51,583 nt of DNA from Opitutia bacterium (GTDB lineage Bacteria; Verrucomicrobiota; Verrucomicrobiia; Opitutales; Opitutaceae). Each line of letters begins with the position of its first letter. Positions within the stretch are counted from its first letter, which is position 1. Shown piece after piece: positions 35,856 through 45,004 of this stretch. Made by a program: the position numbers and the translations under genes. The notes under the pieces were generated by a model. The model was not told where the DNA came from, made no database searches, and saw nothing but the letters and a program-made list of their open reading frames with translations. The stretch covers positions 1 to 51,583 of the forward strand of contig CANGCX010000010.1 of assembly GCA_947452315.1 (NCBI GenBank), given 5' to 3'.

Positions 35856-37721
35856 ATGTCCGCCATCAACACGTTTCTTCTGCACAATAATCTGCGCATC
35901 GCGACCAACCCGTGCGTGTCGCCTGATTTCTGTTTGGACTGGCCGGCGTTGCGAAGTGCGATCCAAAGCGCGCAGCCCATCCATGTGTGGCCGCACAGTC
36001 GTTTTGAAACGGCCGCTGGCAAGTGGGTATTGCTTGAAGACGTGGCGACAGGAGACTGCGCGTGGCGGCTCGATGCCCGCGCGGGCTCGGCCGCCGTTAA
36101 CACGCTTGCCGACGGCGCGGCGCTTAAAGACGGCGCAGCGATTTTCCCGGCCACTTTTTCTAATTTGCTGACTCTGAAAAATTTAATTCAGGCCTATCAT
36201 CCCGCTTCGACGATTTTCCCGAGTGCTACGGAGCAACTCGGCCGCAGCACGCTTGGTATTGGCGCGCGTTTCACGACGTTGCACTGGCCCGCGGTTGAGT
36301 GGGCCATGGCACAGCTTGGTATCGGCGTCACAGCCAACCAAAACTCCATTCCGCGCGAACTTGTTTACGACACCGATGTGATGCTGGCCGGTAAACTGGA
36401 CACCGTGCCATTTCCTTTCATTGGGACTAATGTACCCGAAGGTCACCAAGGCCAGAGCGTTGAAGGCATGAGTCACGGCTGTGTGCTCTCGAAGCTCAAA
36501 ACCGGTTTCCACACGCGTGGCATTGCGTGGTCGTTCAATGCCGACCACCAGCCCATCGGCGGTAAATTCGATAGCCGCGAAGATGCCCTTGTTACCGGCT
36601 GCATACTCGCCAGCTACATCACCTTCGATCTTTCGCCTGAGCTCGCGCAGACCAAAGTCGCTGACGATGCTGCCGCTTGGTGCGCCGTGCACGTCCCTGC
36701 GGCCCTCATCGCTACGGTCAAAGCTCGCGTAGCTCAAGCCGGCCTCACGCTTAACGAAAACGATTTTTCTAAGCTGCTCGCATATGTTTGGCCTTCGTTG
36801 CAAAAAATGAAAGTTCGCGATGGCAAGTACGCTGCCGCCCGCGCGCAGGCATTTACTACCGAGGTTGGCCGTGCGTATCTGCGCGAACTCTCGATCGACG
36901 AATTGCCCGGTCTCACCACGCCTGAGACGACCGCCATCATGCTCGCGCTCTGCGAAGCCCTCGGAATGAAAATCCACTTCGTTGCTCCGGCGTTTGGGTT
37001 TCAGAAAAATATGCCTTACCCCGACAACGCCGCATTGCGCTCGCTCATTGAAAAACAATGGGCCGTTTGCTCGAATTTCGGGGCGAGCATTGGTTTTCAC
37101 TCAGGCTCCGGCAAATCCGCTGAAAATTATCAAGTTATGGGCGCTGTCACCGGCGGCCGACTCGAGATTAAGACCAGCGGCCGTTACACGTACGAAATGG
37201 GCCGCGGCCTCTTCGCTTCAAAAAACCCCGCCGACCAAGCGCTCTGGCGCGACTGGTACCGCTTCACCCTCGAGCTCGCGTTACTTGGCGCTTACAGCAC
37301 TGATGCCACCGAGCAAAAAATGGCCCGAGTCTTCATTGTCGACGCCCTCTCAAAATCTGGCCAACCCACCGAAGTGTTCGCTAACCCAGCTGTTACGCGC
37401 ACCGCGCTCGAGGCGCTTAAGCCAAGCCCTGAGCACATGTTCTGGTTTGAGTATAATTTCCTCCACGTGCTCGCCGCCGACGGCCGCGCCGATAAAGCCG
37501 CACTCGGCGATCACACACCTGCTGGTTACCGCCAACGCGCGCGTTTTTACACGATCAGCGACGAAGGTCGCCTCAACTTCGCTAAAAACATCGCCGCTTA
37601 CATCGTGTTCCTCGCGCGCAACACCGGCCTGGCCTCAGCTTCTACCTGCACCGCCGCCGAAAATCGTCTGGCTGGCTACAGCAGTCTCGCCTCGATGCTT
37701 AACGATATTGCCAAAGCCTAA
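35856..37721 (+). CDS. uxaE: Tagaturonate epimerase (UxaE) candidate
   Basis: A 621-residue cytoplasmic protein that I match, from memory, to the UxaE family. That family interconverts D-tagaturonate and D-fructuronate, joining the galacturonate and glucuronate routes. Visible blocks are GIGARFTTLHWPAVEWAM, HTRGIAWSFNADHQPIGGKFD (about 225-243, given as IAWSFNADHQPIGGKFD), HFVAPAFGFQKNMPYPD (about 386-402) and GASIGFHSGSGKSAENY. It is longer than the thermotogal enzymes I recall. uxaC follows after 44 bases, which strongly supports uronate catabolism. The uxaE name is a good guess, not proven. Confidence 0.65.
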   Translation: MSAINTFLLHNNLRIATNPCVSPDFCLDWPALRSAIQSAQPIHVWPHSRFETAAGKWVLLEDVATGDCAWRLDARAGSAAVNTLADGAALKDGAAIFPATFSNLLTLKNLIQAYHPASTIFPSATEQLGRSTLGIGARFTTLHWPAVEWAMAQLGIGVTANQNSIPRELVYDTDVMLAGKLDTVPFPFIGTNVPEGHQGQSVEGMSHGCVLSKLKTGFHTRGIAWSFNADHQPIGGKFDSREDALVTGCILASYITFDLSPELAQTKVADDAAAWCAVHVPAALIATVKARVAQAGLTLNENDFSKLLAYVWPSLQKMKVRDGKYAAARAQAFTTEVGRAYLRELSIDELPGLTTPETTAIMLALCEALGMKIHFVAPAFGFQKNMPYPDNAALRSLIEKQWAVCSNFGASIGFHSGSGKSAENYQVMGAVTGGRLEIKTSGRYTYEMGRGLFASKNPADQALWRDWYRFTLELALLGAYSTDATEQKMARVFIVDALSKSGQPTEVFANPAVTRTALEALKPSPEHMFWFEYNFLHVLAADGRADKAALGDHTPAGYRQRARFYTISDEGRLNFAKNIAAYIVFLARNTGLASASTCTAAENRLAGYSSLASMLNDIAKA

Positions 37722-37765
37722 GTCGCCCCGCGAACGTTCCTGACCCACATTTATTAGATTCTCCC

Positions 37766-39199
37766 ATGGCCGCATTCATCCACGACGATTTCCTGCTCTC
37801 CACGCCAGCTGCTCGGGAGCTCTATCATAGCTTCGCGAAGAACGAGCCGATTTACGATTATCACTGCCACCTGCCGCCCGCTCAGATCGCCAATAACCAC
37901 CGCTTTGCCGACCTCGCCGAGATCTGGCTCGGGGGCGATCACTACAAATGGCGCGCGCTCCGCACCAACGGCGTCTCGGAGCGTCTCATTACCGGCAACG
38001 CCACCCCGCGCGAGAAATTCGACGCCTGGTGTGCGACCATGCCGCATACCCTCCGCAACCCGCTCTACCATTGGTCGCACCTCGAGCTCGCGCGCTATTT
38101 CGGCATTACTGACATCATCAATCCTGCTAGCGCCGACGCCATTTGGGAGAAAGCCAATCCGCAGTTGGCCACGATGCGCGTTCACGATTTTCTGACCAAC
38201 TCCAAGGTCGCCGTTGTCTGCACGACCGATGATCCCGCGGACTCGCTTGAGCTCCATCAGAAGATCCGCGCCAGTGGATTGAAGACTCGCGTGTACCCGA
38301 CCTTCCGGCCCGACAAGGCCTTCGCGGTGGGTACGCCCGCGGTATTCAACGCCTACATGGAAAAACTCGCGGGCGCGGCCGGTGGCTCCTTCGCGGCTAA
38401 CGGCGTGCGCACGTTCGATGATTTCCTCGGCGCGCTAAAAAAACGCCACGACGATTTCCACGCCATCGGCGGCCGCGTCTCCGATCATGGCCTAGAATCC
38501 GCGCTCGCCGAACCGTGCACGCACGCGCAGGCGCAATCTGTTTTTGACGCTGCCCGCGCCGGCCGCGTGCCTTCTGCCGAAGACATCGCTCGCTACGGTT
38601 CTTATCTTATGCTGGAGCTTGGCCGTTGGGACGCCGCGCGCGGCTGGACGAAGCAGCTGCACCTAGGAGCGCTCCGTAACAACAACACCCGCCTGCTCAC
38701 CAAGCTCGGCCCCGACACCGGTTTTGATTCCATCGGCGATTTCCCGCAGGCCGTCGCGCTCTCGCGTTACTTGAATGCGCTCGACGCCACTGATCAGCTC
38801 CCGCGCATGGTCATCTACAATCTCAATCCCGCCGATAATTACGTCATGGCGACCATGATTGGAAATTTCCAAGACGGCACTATTCCCGGGAAAATCCAAT
38901 TCGGTAGCGGTTGGTGGTTCCTGGACCAGAAGGAAGCGATGGAGTGGCAGCTCAACTCGCTCTCCAACCTCGGCCTGCTCTCGCGCTTCGTCGGCATGCT
39001 CACGGATTCGCGCAGCTTCCTTAGCTACCCGCGCCACGAGTATTTCCGTCGCACGTTGTGCAATCTTCTAGGCGGCGACATCGCTCGCGGCGAAATCCCC
39101 AACGACATGGCGCTCGTCGGCGGCATGGTTAAAAATATCTGCTTCGCCAACGCCCGTGGCTATTTCGGTCTCGAGCTCGCGAAAGAATTTTCCGCCTAA
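37766..39199 (+). CDS. uxaC: Glucuronate isomerase
   Basis: A 477-residue amidohydrolase-fold enzyme. YDYHCHLPPAQIANNHRFADLAEIWLGGDHYKWRALRTNG near the N-terminus is the UxaC signature (metal site HCH at about residues 35-37); KVAVVCTTDDPADSLELHQ, LHLGALRNNNTRLL and GSGWWFLDQKEAME complete the match. It converts glucuronate to fructuronate and galacturonate to tagaturonate. It is probably co-transcribed with the uxaE candidate. The length is normal for the family. Confidence 0.96.
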   Translation: MAAFIHDDFLLSTPAARELYHSFAKNEPIYDYHCHLPPAQIANNHRFADLAEIWLGGDHYKWRALRTNGVSERLITGNATPREKFDAWCATMPHTLRNPLYHWSHLELARYFGITDIINPASADAIWEKANPQLATMRVHDFLTNSKVAVVCTTDDPADSLELHQKIRASGLKTRVYPTFRPDKAFAVGTPAVFNAYMEKLAGAAGGSFAANGVRTFDDFLGALKKRHDDFHAIGGRVSDHGLESALAEPCTHAQAQSVFDAARAGRVPSAEDIARYGSYLMLELGRWDAARGWTKQLHLGALRNNNTRLLTKLGPDTGFDSIGDFPQAVALSRYLNALDATDQLPRMVIYNLNPADNYVMATMIGNFQDGTIPGKIQFGSGWWFLDQKEAMEWQLNSLSNLGLLSRFVGMLTDSRSFLSYPRHEYFRRTLCNLLGGDIARGEIPNDMALVGGMVKNICFANARGYFGLELAKEFSA

Positions 39200-39230
39200 G
39201 CGCTTTTTCCCGCTTCAGGGCTGACCGAAA

Positions 39231-41672
39231 TCATCGGCGGCCCCAGCGGTGGAAAATTGCTTCAAGTACGCCGAATTGATCGGTGAGTAAGCCTTCGTAC
39301 CCGCACGGCCGGTCGTCCCAGTAGCGCCAGTCCACACCGCTTTGATTGCCGCCGAAGACAAGCGCATCGGCAAAACCGACGCAGAGTCTTTCGAGTAGCG
39401 CATCGGCCTCGCGTTTCAATCCGACCCGGTACAACGCCATCACAAAGTGCCGACTCTGTGCGTGAGTGCGGCCGCCGTTTTGATAATAACCTAGCGGATA
39501 ACCCTGCATGATGTCGGCTAGATCGTGATCGGGAATGGGGCGCAAATTTCCCGGCAGCCCGAGCGCGGCATCCGGCATACCGACGCGTTGGGCTTCAGTA
39601 AGGAGACGTTTTAGTAGTGCTTTCGCGCAAGTCGGTTCGACCAGACCTGCACACACGGCCGCGCCGTTGACGGCGAGGAAGCCGTGGTCGTGCAACTCCC
39701 CGAGTTGGCAACGCCAACCGCCGAACCAACCCGTTTGTTCGTTCCAAAAGGCGGCCGCGTAATTACTTTTTAATTTCACCGCCCAGGATTCAAGCGCAGC
39801 GGCTTTGGCGCTAAGACCAAATTTACGCAGGGCGGGCGCGAGTTCGCGAAGGGCGCCGTAAAGAATCGCGTTAGCAAAAGCGTCCTTCCAGCCAAACGAA
39901 ACTACGTCGTACCAACATGTACTCCATTGGCCGCTGCCACTCGTGCCGGTGCGGTATGCACTTTCGATTAGGCCGTCGCCGTCAAGGTCGCGGTATTGGG
40001 CTTCATCGAGTAGTTTGAGAATGCGTGTGCGGTATTTTTTGAACCAGGCACGGTCGGCGGTTGTTTGTAAAAAATCACCGAGTCCGCGTAGGGCGGAGGT
40101 GCCCGTCATGAGGTATTCGTCGGCGGCGTCGTGGGCGCGCCCGTCTTGCAGGAGCCGACCAGCGGCGTACCCTGGGCCACCGTCAAGCCAGCGCTCGAGC
40201 GAGTAACGCAGTAGCTCGGTCGCGGGAAATCCAGGGAGGAGCGAAGGCATCGGCCGCGTGACCGCCGACCACGTGTCCATACAGATGGGGCAATGCATGG
40301 AGGCGCCGTTGTTGCTGAGCGTGCCGGTGTCGGCGCGAAAGGTGAGGGCGGTGAAATACGTGCGCGCGAGGGCGCGTTTCACGACGGTGGGTGCACTTGC
40401 GCGGAGGGCGGAGGGCGGTGTTTTGGGGCGCAGTGTGAGTTGGGCGCTGAAGCGACCTTTGGGGAGACGGTGCAGACCCTCGGTGGTGGTGTGCTCGCCT
40501 AATTTGAGTTCGAGGATGTTGAGATCGGTGTGGCGAAAACAGTCGCTGCGTGCACTCAGGTGTGGAGAGGTTGAGGCAAATTCCCAGGTGCCGAAGCGCG
40601 GAAAGTTCACAAGCAGCGGGAGCGTGACGCCGCCGGCCTCACCTGCTTGGATGAGCTGACCAAGCACGTGGGAAGGCGCGACGCTGTTGCGGAAGCCGAT
40701 TGTCCAGGCGCCGCTCACCCAAGCGAGTGCGTCGCGTGTAGCGGTACGTGTGGCTCGCAACGTAAGGCCAGCCGCGGTGATACCCCATATGAGTTGGTAA
40801 TGTTGCGCCCCGACATGGAAATCGTACGTGACCGTCGCGCCGCGCACGCGGGTGGTGCCCGTGATGTCGCAACGTACGGCGGGAATGAGCGCAGGGGGCA
40901 CGCCGAGTTCGTGGAGTTGAGGGCCCTGCGCGAAAAAAGCAGGTTTGGCGGCGAGGAGATTCGTGCCGGAGTGGGCAGGATCTTCGGAGTGAAGTCCTAG
41001 AAACGAAAAACCGGGACGAGCGAGATAAAAGCCGATTTCAAAGGTGCGTGTGCGGTAACGCACTTGGCCGTCGTGCACGGAAGCGGTAACGCCGCGAGGC
41101 AGTTTGGTGAGAATTACAGGCGCCACCTCGAGGAGACGCTCGTGGCGAGGGCCAAGCGGATCGACCAGTTCACCCTCAAGCGTAAGGGCCGAGGCCGCGA
41201 GATTCCATGGCGTCCAACCCTCGTCGATCCCGGAGCGCCGAATCTCAATGGACACGGCCGTGGTTTCTATACCCTCGAGATCAAACCACAGGGTTTCACC
41301 ATCCCGGGGTTTTCTGAGGTCGGTTAAGTTGAGCACGGTCAACCAGCGGCCGCCGCGAAATACGAGCATGCGCAGCGCGGTGACCCAATCGAGATCCTGG
41401 CGGCTGCCGCATTTGTGATAGCCTTGGCCTTTGCGCACGCCGAGGCGATGGAGTCGCGCCCGTCCGTGGAGCCGCAGAACCCGGGTATGGATGATGCGGC
41501 GCTCGGGGGTTTTAGTTTCCCGCGGTAACGGGCGGGTCCAGATCGCACGGCACGCGGCGAGTTTCGCGGCGGTGAAGAGATCGCCCATGGGTGGTTCCAA
41601 ATCACCCCGACCCAGCAAGTCGGTCATCATTTCTGGCAATCTACGCGCGCAGGGGGCGTTGCGTAAACGCAT
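39231..41672 (-). CDS. Probable (alpha/alpha)6-barrel glycoside hydrolase
   Basis: Up to 813 residues. The N-terminal half is beta-rich (FDLEGIETTAVSIEIRRSG, VRYRTRTFEIGFYLARPGF), like the sandwich domains that precede six-hairpin glycosidases. The C-terminal half is a helical barrel with DLDGDGLIESAYRTGTSG, WYDVVSFGWKDAFANAI and GYYQNGGRTHAQSRH, reminiscent of glycogen-debranching-type/GH116-like enzymes and carrying candidate acidic catalytic residues. I cannot assign a GH family. No signal peptide is seen. ATG 41630 or 41627 may be the true start. It is convergent with uxaC, which fits sugar or uronide breakdown. Confidence 0.65.
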   Translation of the reverse strand: MRLRNAPCARRLPEMMTDLLGRGDLEPPMGDLFTAAKLAACRAIWTRPLPRETKTPERRIIHTRVLRLHGRARLHRLGVRKGQGYHKCGSRQDLDWVTALRMLVFRGGRWLTVLNLTDLRKPRDGETLWFDLEGIETTAVSIEIRRSGIDEGWTPWNLAASALTLEGELVDPLGPRHERLLEVAPVILTKLPRGVTASVHDGQVRYRTRTFEIGFYLARPGFSFLGLHSEDPAHSGTNLLAAKPAFFAQGPQLHELGVPPALIPAVRCDITGTTRVRGATVTYDFHVGAQHYQLIWGITAAGLTLRATRTATRDALAWVSGAWTIGFRNSVAPSHVLGQLIQAGEAGGVTLPLLVNFPRFGTWEFASTSPHLSARSDCFRHTDLNILELKLGEHTTTEGLHRLPKGRFSAQLTLRPKTPPSALRASAPTVVKRALARTYFTALTFRADTGTLSNNGASMHCPICMDTWSAVTRPMPSLLPGFPATELLRYSLERWLDGGPGYAAGRLLQDGRAHDAADEYLMTGTSALRGLGDFLQTTADRAWFKKYRTRILKLLDEAQYRDLDGDGLIESAYRTGTSGSGQWSTCWYDVVSFGWKDAFANAILYGALRELAPALRKFGLSAKAAALESWAVKLKSNYAAAFWNEQTGWFGGWRCQLGELHDHGFLAVNGAAVCAGLVEPTCAKALLKRLLTEAQRVGMPDAALGLPGNLRPIPDHDLADIMQGYPLGYYQNGGRTHAQSRHFVMALYRVGLKREADALLERLCVGFADALVFGGNQSGVDWRYWDDRPCGYEGLLTDQFGVLEAIFHRWGRR

Positions 41673-41774
41673 TCCGGACAGCGCTGCGGTTTATATCCTT
41701 TTGTAATAACGCCGAGGTGGTCGGCTAAACGAGCTGCGCTCTGAGTGGTTATTCAGCGCGGTTAACAGAAGCGG

Positions 41775-42314
41775 TCAGTATTTCTCGCCCCACTTTTTGC
41801 GCATCATGCTTTTGATAAAATCGGGGTAGCCCACCACGTGTAGCATCTCGGTGCGCGCACCCGCCGCGTCGGTGATCGTGAAGCGGTAGACGCGCATCGA
41901 GGTTTGGATGGTCATAGCCCAGGCGAAATGCGGGTCGCCGGCTCTGATCTTGGCCGAGTCGGCTTGCCAGCGGTTGCCGGTGAATTTCGGCGCTGCGTCG
42001 TCGACGAGCGGGAACGCGGCGGCTTCTTCGGAGACGTCTTCGATTTGGACGCGTTTTACTAGTGCGCCGGCGGGGGCGGTGAACGCAAATTGGTAAAAAC
42101 TATCTTTCGGATCGGTGCCCGGCAAGAGGGCGGCCACTTGGACCTCGTAGCCGTTGGCGCGACCCGGTTCCGCGCCTTTGGGCCCGAATGAAAATGCGAC
42201 GGTTTTTCCGCCGGTGATAGGGATGAGTTGTTTGACTTCGCTGGAAACGCAGCCGGCGAGCATGAGGGGAAGCAGAACTAGGAGCAGGTGTTTGAGGCGA
42301 GGGAAGGTGCGCAC
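41775..42314 (-). CDS. Lipoprotein of unknown function
   Basis: A 179-residue lipoprotein with a long hydrophobic signal and lipobox MLAGC (C22). The mature part is beta-rich (GKTVAFSFGPKG, NGYEVQVAALLPGTDPKDSFYQFAFTAPAGALVKRVQIED, shown as blocks) and ends with a basic helix (DFIKSMMRKKWGEKY). I recognise no family. It lies 85 bases after the TPR gene on the same strand. Confidence 0.65.
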   Translation of the reverse strand: MRTFPRLKHLLLVLLPLMLAGCVSSEVKQLIPITGGKTVAFSFGPKGAEPGRANGYEVQVAALLPGTDPKDSFYQFAFTAPAGALVKRVQIEDVSEEAAAFPLVDDAAPKFTGNRWQADSAKIRAGDPHFAWAMTIQTSMRVYRFTITDAAGARTEMLHVVGYPDFIKSMMRKKWGEKY

Positions 42315-42399
42315 GTGATCAACGTCGGCAAGCGCGGGGAGCGAGGCAAGCGTGCGGTGCGGGGTTGAGGCCGTACGCGATTTTCAACCTAGTCGTTGA

Positions 42400-43155
42400 T
42401 CAGCGTTTTAGCGCGGTGCGGACGCGGGCCTGTGATTCGAGATCGTGTTTCTCGCGAGGCGGAAGTTCGAGCGCGCGCGCGAAGGCTTGTTGCGCTGCGT
42501 CGGCTTGGCCGTCGGAGCGCAGGGCAAAGCCGAGTTCGGCGTGGTGGGAAGGATTTTGTGGGTCGAGGGCCACCGCCTGGCGGAGGTGTTTAACCCCTTC
42601 GGCGGTAGAGGCAGCGGGGAGTCCGCCGTAGATTAGGCGAACAAAGAACCGCGTGGCGGGACCGATAGAGGCGACTTCGTGGTGCCACTGACCCAGGACG
42701 TGGTGGGCGTAATTATAGTCGGGGTCGAGCGCGAGGGCTTCGACGGCGTAATCTTTAACAAGCCGAGAGTTGGCGATCTTGGTTTTGTTGTCGGCGTAGA
42801 AACCAATTTTGGCGTAGCAGATTGCGAGGGAGAGGACGTAGACGGCGTTTTTAGGCGCGAGGGCGTGGGCGCGTTGGGCGTAGGTGAGGGCGAGCGCACA
42901 CAGTTTTTTTTGCTCGGCGAGATCCGTCGTATCCAGGGTGGAGTCAGAGTACTGGCGTGCGATTTTCTGAAGGATCACAGGGTCGTTGGGTTGCGCAGTG
43001 TCGGCCTGATGCAGGAGCGCGAGCGCCGTTTTAGAATCGAATCGTGTTTCAGCGGCTTGAGCTTCGGCCAGGAGCTTCGCGACCTCAGCCGACGGGGCAG
43101 CACGCAGGCCGACGAGGGAAAAAATCAGAACCGCAAGTTGGGGCAGGAAGCGCAT
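42400..43155 (-). CDS. Exported TPR protein (RMD-like)
   Basis: A 251-residue protein with a signal peptide (FLPQLAVLIFSLVGLRA). Tetratricopeptide repeats run through residues ~25-240: AAETRFDSKTALALLHQADTAQPNDP, AVEALALDPDYNYAHHVLGQWHHEVA, HLRQAVALDPQNPSHHAELGFAL. The DPDYNYAHHVLGQWHHEVA block resembles the RMD1/regulator-of-microtubule-dynamics type TPR proteins found in some bacteria. It begins 31 bases after the lipid-modification operon and may be part of it. Confidence 0.75.
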   Translation of the reverse strand: MRFLPQLAVLIFSLVGLRAAPSAEVAKLLAEAQAAETRFDSKTALALLHQADTAQPNDPVILQKIARQYSDSTLDTTDLAEQKKLCALALTYAQRAHALAPKNAVYVLSLAICYAKIGFYADNKTKIANSRLVKDYAVEALALDPDYNYAHHVLGQWHHEVASIGPATRFFVRLIYGGLPAASTAEGVKHLRQAVALDPQNPSHHAELGFALRSDGQADAAQQAFARALELPPREKHDLESQARVRTALKR

Positions 43156-43186
43156 GCGAGCGGTGGGGTAAAGAAAGTCGTTAATT

Positions 43187-44197
43187 TTACGGTTTGCGGA
43201 AAAGGTAGTGGCTCACGAGCCATTCCTCGCCGGCGCGGTAGCCCCAGAGTTCGGCGCAGCTCATGTAGAAGACCCGCCAGTAGGCCCACCATTTTGTCGC
43301 GTCGGCGGCGCCGTAGGTTTGAACGAAGAGCGGATAAATTTCGGCGCGGTGCGCATCCATGTTTTGCAGCCAATGCTCGGCGGTTTGCTGGTAATGGCGG
43401 CCGTTTACTTTCCAGTCAGAGACGAGCTTGAGGTCGTCTTGGAATTGTGGAAATAGGTCGTGCGCGGGAATCTGGCCGCCGGTGAAAAAATAGCGGCTCA
43501 TCCAATCCGAAGCATCGCGGGCGATGAAATGGTAGCTTAGACGGTGGTGGGTGAAGATGTGAGTGAACAGCAGGCCACCGGGTTTGAGCCAGCGGGCGAT
43601 GTGCGAGAAAAGCAGTTGGTAGTTTTTGAGGTGCTCGAACATCTCGACGGAGACCACGCGGTCGAATTGCGCGGGCGCGGTGTCGAAGACGTTAATATCG
43701 GCGGTTATGATGGTGAGGTTAGTGAGGCCGCGTTTTTTGGCTTCGGCGTCGATATGCTCTTTTTGGGTGCGCGAATTAGAAATCGCGGTGATACGGGCGC
43801 CGGGAAATTTCTGGGCGTTGTAGAGGCAGAGGGAGCCCCAGCCGCAGCCAAGTTCGAGGATGGACTGTCCGTCGGCGAGTTGGGCGCGCTCAGCGTAAAG
43901 GGCGAGCATGGCGTCCTCGGCTTGGTCGAGGGTTTCACGGCCAGTGGAGTAAAGGCAGCCGGAGTATTTGAGGTTTTTGCCTAGACAGAGTTGATAGAAG
44001 CGCGTGGGAACTTCGTAGTGTTGCTCGTTGGCGGCAGCGGTTTGTTCGGCGAGGGAGCGGGTCTTAAGATCCGCTACGTAGGCGGCGCGATCGTAGACGG
44101 CAGACTCGTCACGAATGCGTTGCGCGAGTAGGCGACGGATCCCGATGCGCAGAAGCCAATCAGGGAGGAGATTTTTTTCGAGAAGCGCGTCGATCAT
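43187..44197 (-). CDS. SAM methyltransferase, coclaurine-NMT-like/CFA superfamily
   Basis: A 336-residue class I SAM methyltransferase of the CFA synthase superfamily. ANEQHYEVPTRFYQLCLGKNLKYSGC near residues 55-80 and SILELGCGWGSLCLY (SAM loop) are followed by VEMFEHLKNYQLLFSHIARWLKPGGLLF. YFFTGGQIPAHDLFPQF and WKVNGRHYQQTAEHWLQNMD match, as far as I recall, plant coclaurine N-methyltransferase-like proteins and their bacterial relatives better than classical CFA synthases. It is the last of six coupled genes. The substrate is unknown; a lipid or small amine is possible. Confidence 0.8.
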   Translation of the reverse strand: MIDALLEKNLLPDWLLRIGIRRLLAQRIRDESAVYDRAAYVADLKTRSLAEQTAAANEQHYEVPTRFYQLCLGKNLKYSGCLYSTGRETLDQAEDAMLALYAERAQLADGQSILELGCGWGSLCLYNAQKFPGARITAISNSRTQKEHIDAEAKKRGLTNLTIITADINVFDTAPAQFDRVVSVEMFEHLKNYQLLFSHIARWLKPGGLLFTHIFTHHRLSYHFIARDASDWMSRYFFTGGQIPAHDLFPQFQDDLKLVSDWKVNGRHYQQTAEHWLQNMDAHRAEIYPLFVQTYGAADATKWWAYWRVFYMSCAELWGYRAGEEWLVSHYLFRKP

Positions 44198-44215
44198 GAT
44201 AGGAAAAAAGGTGGT

Positions 44216-45004
44216 TTAAGATTTTTTCGGAAACCACGGAATGAAGATACTCGTGGTCTTTTGGTAGTGCCGGTACGCTTCCCCCCGACTACGAATGGCT
44301 TGCTCCTCGGTCAGCGGAATGCCGGTGACGCGAAGTAGTAAGTAAAGAATCGTGGCAGGTCCAATGATCGCGATCCCGCCAAAAGGCGAACCGAGGGCGA
44401 AGACGAAAAATGCGACCCAAATGAGCCATTCAAAAAAATAATTCGGGTGGCGGCTAAAACGCCATAGGCCGACGGCGCAGACTTGGCCGCGGTGAGCGGG
44501 ATCTTTTTTGAAAGCGGCGAGTTGAGCGTCGGCCAGGGCCTCGCCACTAAGGGCGAAGAGCCACAGCAAGGCGCCGGCGATTTCGAGGGGATGAAGCTCG
44601 GGCGCGGGATTGAGCGCTGCGATTACAAAGGCAGCGCCGAGGATCACTACGGAGACTGCCTGCATCTGGAAAAACCAAAACATCTTCGGGGCGAAATTAC
44701 CGGCCCAGTCGCGTCGGAGTTGGATATAGCGACCATCTTCGATTGGGTGGTGGCCGATGACGCGAATGGCCAGATGCGTCCCAAGACGTAGGCTCCATAG
44801 AATTGCGAGTGCGGCGATGAGGGCGCGTCGGACAGGCCAGCCCGGGCCGCAGGCGGCATAGAAAAATGCAATTAGGCCAAAAGCGTAGGCCCAGGCGATG
44901 TCGACGACCCCGTAGTTATCCATGCGCCGGGCGATGAGATAAATTCCGGCAAACAGCGCGCAAAGTCCGGCGAGCGCGAGCATGATGAGGGCGAGGGGGC
45001 TCAT
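44216..45004 (-). CDS. DUF1295 membrane protein (steroid-reductase-like)
   Basis: A 262-residue protein with about seven helices. The conserved C-terminal block GLWRFSRHPNYFFEWLIW and the ending RGEAYRHYQKTTSIFIPWFP define DUF1295, related to 3-oxo-5-alpha-steroid 4-dehydrogenases and isoprenylcysteine methyltransferases. Such proteins act on lipid substrates in the membrane, and the NADPH-dependent reductase role is inferred. The ATG overlaps the DUF2062 stop by four bases, and the methyltransferase gene follows after 18 bases. Confidence 0.88.
   Translation of the reverse strand: MSPLALIMLALAGLCALFAGIYLIARRMDNYGVVDIAWAYAFGLIAFFYAACGPGWPVRRALIAALAILWSLRLGTHLAIRVIGHHPIEDGRYIQLRRDWAGNFAPKMFWFFQMQAVSVVILGAAFVIAALNPAPELHPLEIAGALLWLFALSGEALADAQLAAFKKDPAHRGQVCAVGLWRFSRHPNYFFEWLIWVAFFVFALGSPFGGIAIIGPATILYLLLRVTGIPLTEEQAIRSRGEAYRHYQKTTSIFIPWFPKKS

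Noticed and set aside
36183-37100. A 305-residue open frame opposite the uxaE candidate
   Set aside because: Antisense to a conserved enzyme gene, with no recognisable motif or start signal.
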